From Insulibacter thermoxylanivorax (lineage in GTDB: Bacteria; Bacillota; Bacilli; Paenibacillales; DA-C8): DNA of 64,000 bases. Both the position numbers and the translations under genes were made by a program. The stretch covers positions 62,001-126,000 of the forward strand of contig NZ_BMAQ01000005.1 of the NCBI RefSeq assembly GCF_015472005.1. The letters are read 5' to 3'. The notes below the pieces were generated by a model. That model made no database searches. It saw nothing but the letters and a program-made list of their open reading frames with translations, and was not told the origin of the DNA. Positions 62,912-64,000 of this stretch are shown one piece after another. How positions within the stretch are numbered: the first letter of the stretch is position 1; every line of letters begins with the position of its first letter.

Positions 62912-64000
62912 ATGCATGACAGAAAATTTATACGCAACATTGCAATCATTGCTCACGTCGATCATGGTAAGACTACATTAGTCGACAAACTTCTCCAGCA
63001 ATCAGGTACTTTTAGAGAGAATGAAGCCGTCGCAGAGCGGGCCATGGACTCCAATGAGATCGAGCGAGAGCGCGGCATCACGATCTTGGCGAAGAACACG
63101 GCGATTCGTTACCGCGATTATCTGATCAATATCGTGGATACTCCCGGACACGCGGACTTCGGCGGCGAAGTCGAGCGAATCGTGGGGATGGTGGACGGCG
63201 TGCTGCTCGTGGTGGATGCTTTCGAAGGCTGCATGCCGCAGACGAAGTTCGTGCTTCGCAAAGCGCTCGACCACGGCCTCACGCCGATCGTTGTCGTCAA
63301 CAAGATCGATCGGCCGAATGCAAGACCGGAAGAGGTCGTCGATGAAGTGCTTGATCTGTTCATCGAACTGGAAGCCAGCGATGAACAACTGGACTTCCCC
63401 GTTGTTTATGCGTCGGCTCTGAAGGGCATCGCTGGACTCAAGCCGGACGCTTTGGATCAAGACATGGAAGTTCTATTCGACATGATCGTGCAGCATATAC
63501 CGGCGCCTCATGAAGAGGTGAATGGAGCACTGCAGTATCAGGTGACGTTGCTGGATTACAATGAGTACCTCGGACGTATCGCCATCGGCCGCGTGAACCG
63601 CGGCATCATCCGTCAGGGACAAGCGATAACGATTATGAAGCGGGACGGCGGCATCAAACCGGGACGCGTGGAGAAGCTCTTCGGATTTAATGGTTTGAAG
63701 CGGATAGAGATCGAGGAGGCGGGTGCTGGAGACATCGTTGCCGTAGCCGGCGTGAAGGATATCAATATCGGCGAGACCCTGGCCGATCCAGCGAATCCGG
63801 AAGCACTGCCGATGCTGGACATCGATGAGCCGACGATGCAGATGACCTTCCTGGTCAATAACAGTCCCTTCGCTGGCCGCGAAGGCAAATGGATCACGTC
63901 GCGTAAACTGCGTGAGCGGCTGCTCCAGGAGCTGGAGTCCGATGTGGCCTTGCGCGTAGAAGAGACCGACAGCCCGGATGAATTCATCGTCTCCGGGCGC
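62912..64000 (+). CDS. typA: Translational GTPase TypA/BipA, N-terminal part, cut by the window end
   Basis: 363 codons are visible; the frame is open to base 64000. G1 is [10 protein letters not shown] (14-23), then the switch RERGITI, G3 [14 protein letters not shown] and G4 [10 protein letters not shown]. Domain II starts with [21 protein letters not shown]. TypA is a ribosome-associated GTPase needed for growth in cold or stress. The ATG at 62912 follows GAAAGGA at 10 bases. The call is secure. Confidence 0.96.
   Translation, partial: MHDRKFIRNIAIIAHVDHGKTTLVDKLLQQSGTFRENEAVAERAMDSNEIERERGITILAKNTAIRYRDYLINIVDTPGHADFGGEVERIVGMVDGVLLVVDAFEGCMPQTKFVLRKALDHGLTPIVVVNKIDRPNARPEEVVDEVLDLFIELEASDEQLDFPVVYASALKGIAGLKPDALDQDMEVLFDMIVQHIPAPHEEVNGALQYQVTLLDYNEYLGRIAIGRVNRGIIRQGQAITIMKRDGGIKPGRVEKLFGFNGLKRIEIEEAGAGDIVAVAGVKDINIGETLADPANPEALPMLDIDEPTMQMTFLVNNSPFAGREGKWITSRKLRERLLQELESDVALRVEETDSPDEFIVSGR

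Overview
The window looks like the core 'heat-shock / S21 / sigma-A' macro-region of an endospore-forming member of the Bacillales, most likely Paenibacillaceae. Evidence: the gene order is that of Bacillus subtilis (lepA-hemW-hrcA-grpE-dnaK-dnaJ ... prmA-rsmE-mtaB ... yqeW-like ... rpsU-yqeY-nfeD-floA-yqfC-yqfD-phoH-pgpH-ybeY-dgkA-cdd-era-yqzL-recO-glyQ-glyS ... yqxD-dnaG-sigA ... trmK-yqfO). Two sporulation genes (yqfC, yqfD) are present, and a CIRCE element, a T-box leader and strong AGGAGG-type ribosome binding sites are all typical. The DNA is moderately GC-rich and many genes start with TTG or GTG.

Layout. 1-7424: 3' end of lepA, hemW, a GNAT acetyltransferase, then the CIRCE-controlled chaperone operon hrcA-grpE-dnaK-dnaJ. 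7425-12650: an accessory block that separates dnaJ from prmA (adjacent in B. subtilis). It holds a minus-strand RsbT-like kinase plus a histidine kinase/RsbR-type STAS fusion, tRNA-Pro and tRNA-Gly on the minus strand, an FMN-binding glutamate synthase-like protein and three small stress/spore-type genes. 12750-17470: prmA, a site-2 protease, rsmE, mtaB, deoC. 17490-22235: an OmpR-type two-component system and a LanFEG-type ABC transporter, with TTTAACCTT direct repeats in front of the transporter. 22278-31103: a minus-strand Na/Pi cotransporter and the recombination pair addB-addA. 31197-36000: hinT, rpsU-yqeY, nfeD-floA (sigma-W-like promoter) and a disordered membrane-anchored protein. 36000-37312: a terminator, an array of about 8.5 tandem 50/51-bp repeats, yqfC and a second repeat-like spacer. 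37312-52940: yqfD to sigA, including the glycine T-box leader of glyQS. 52940-64000: a membrane protein, trmK, yqfO, RNase P RNA (type A by sequence), a membrane-anchored subtilase, small membrane proteins, a cysteine desulfurase-thiI pair and the 5' part of typA.

How it works together: most genes serve information processing and proteostasis (chaperones, tRNA and rRNA modification, primase, sigma factor, GTPases, RNase P, recombination), with membrane stress functions (FloA/NfeD, DgkA, PgpH) and sporulation genes interspersed. The parts that deviate from the conserved backbone are the most interesting: the STAS/histidine-kinase/RsbT pair (7511-9416), the two-component/LanFEG module with its repeated operator-like motif, the 51-bp repeat array, and the type-A RNase P RNA in an otherwise Bacillus-like context. 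I found no insertion sequence, prophage, CRISPR array or replication origin.
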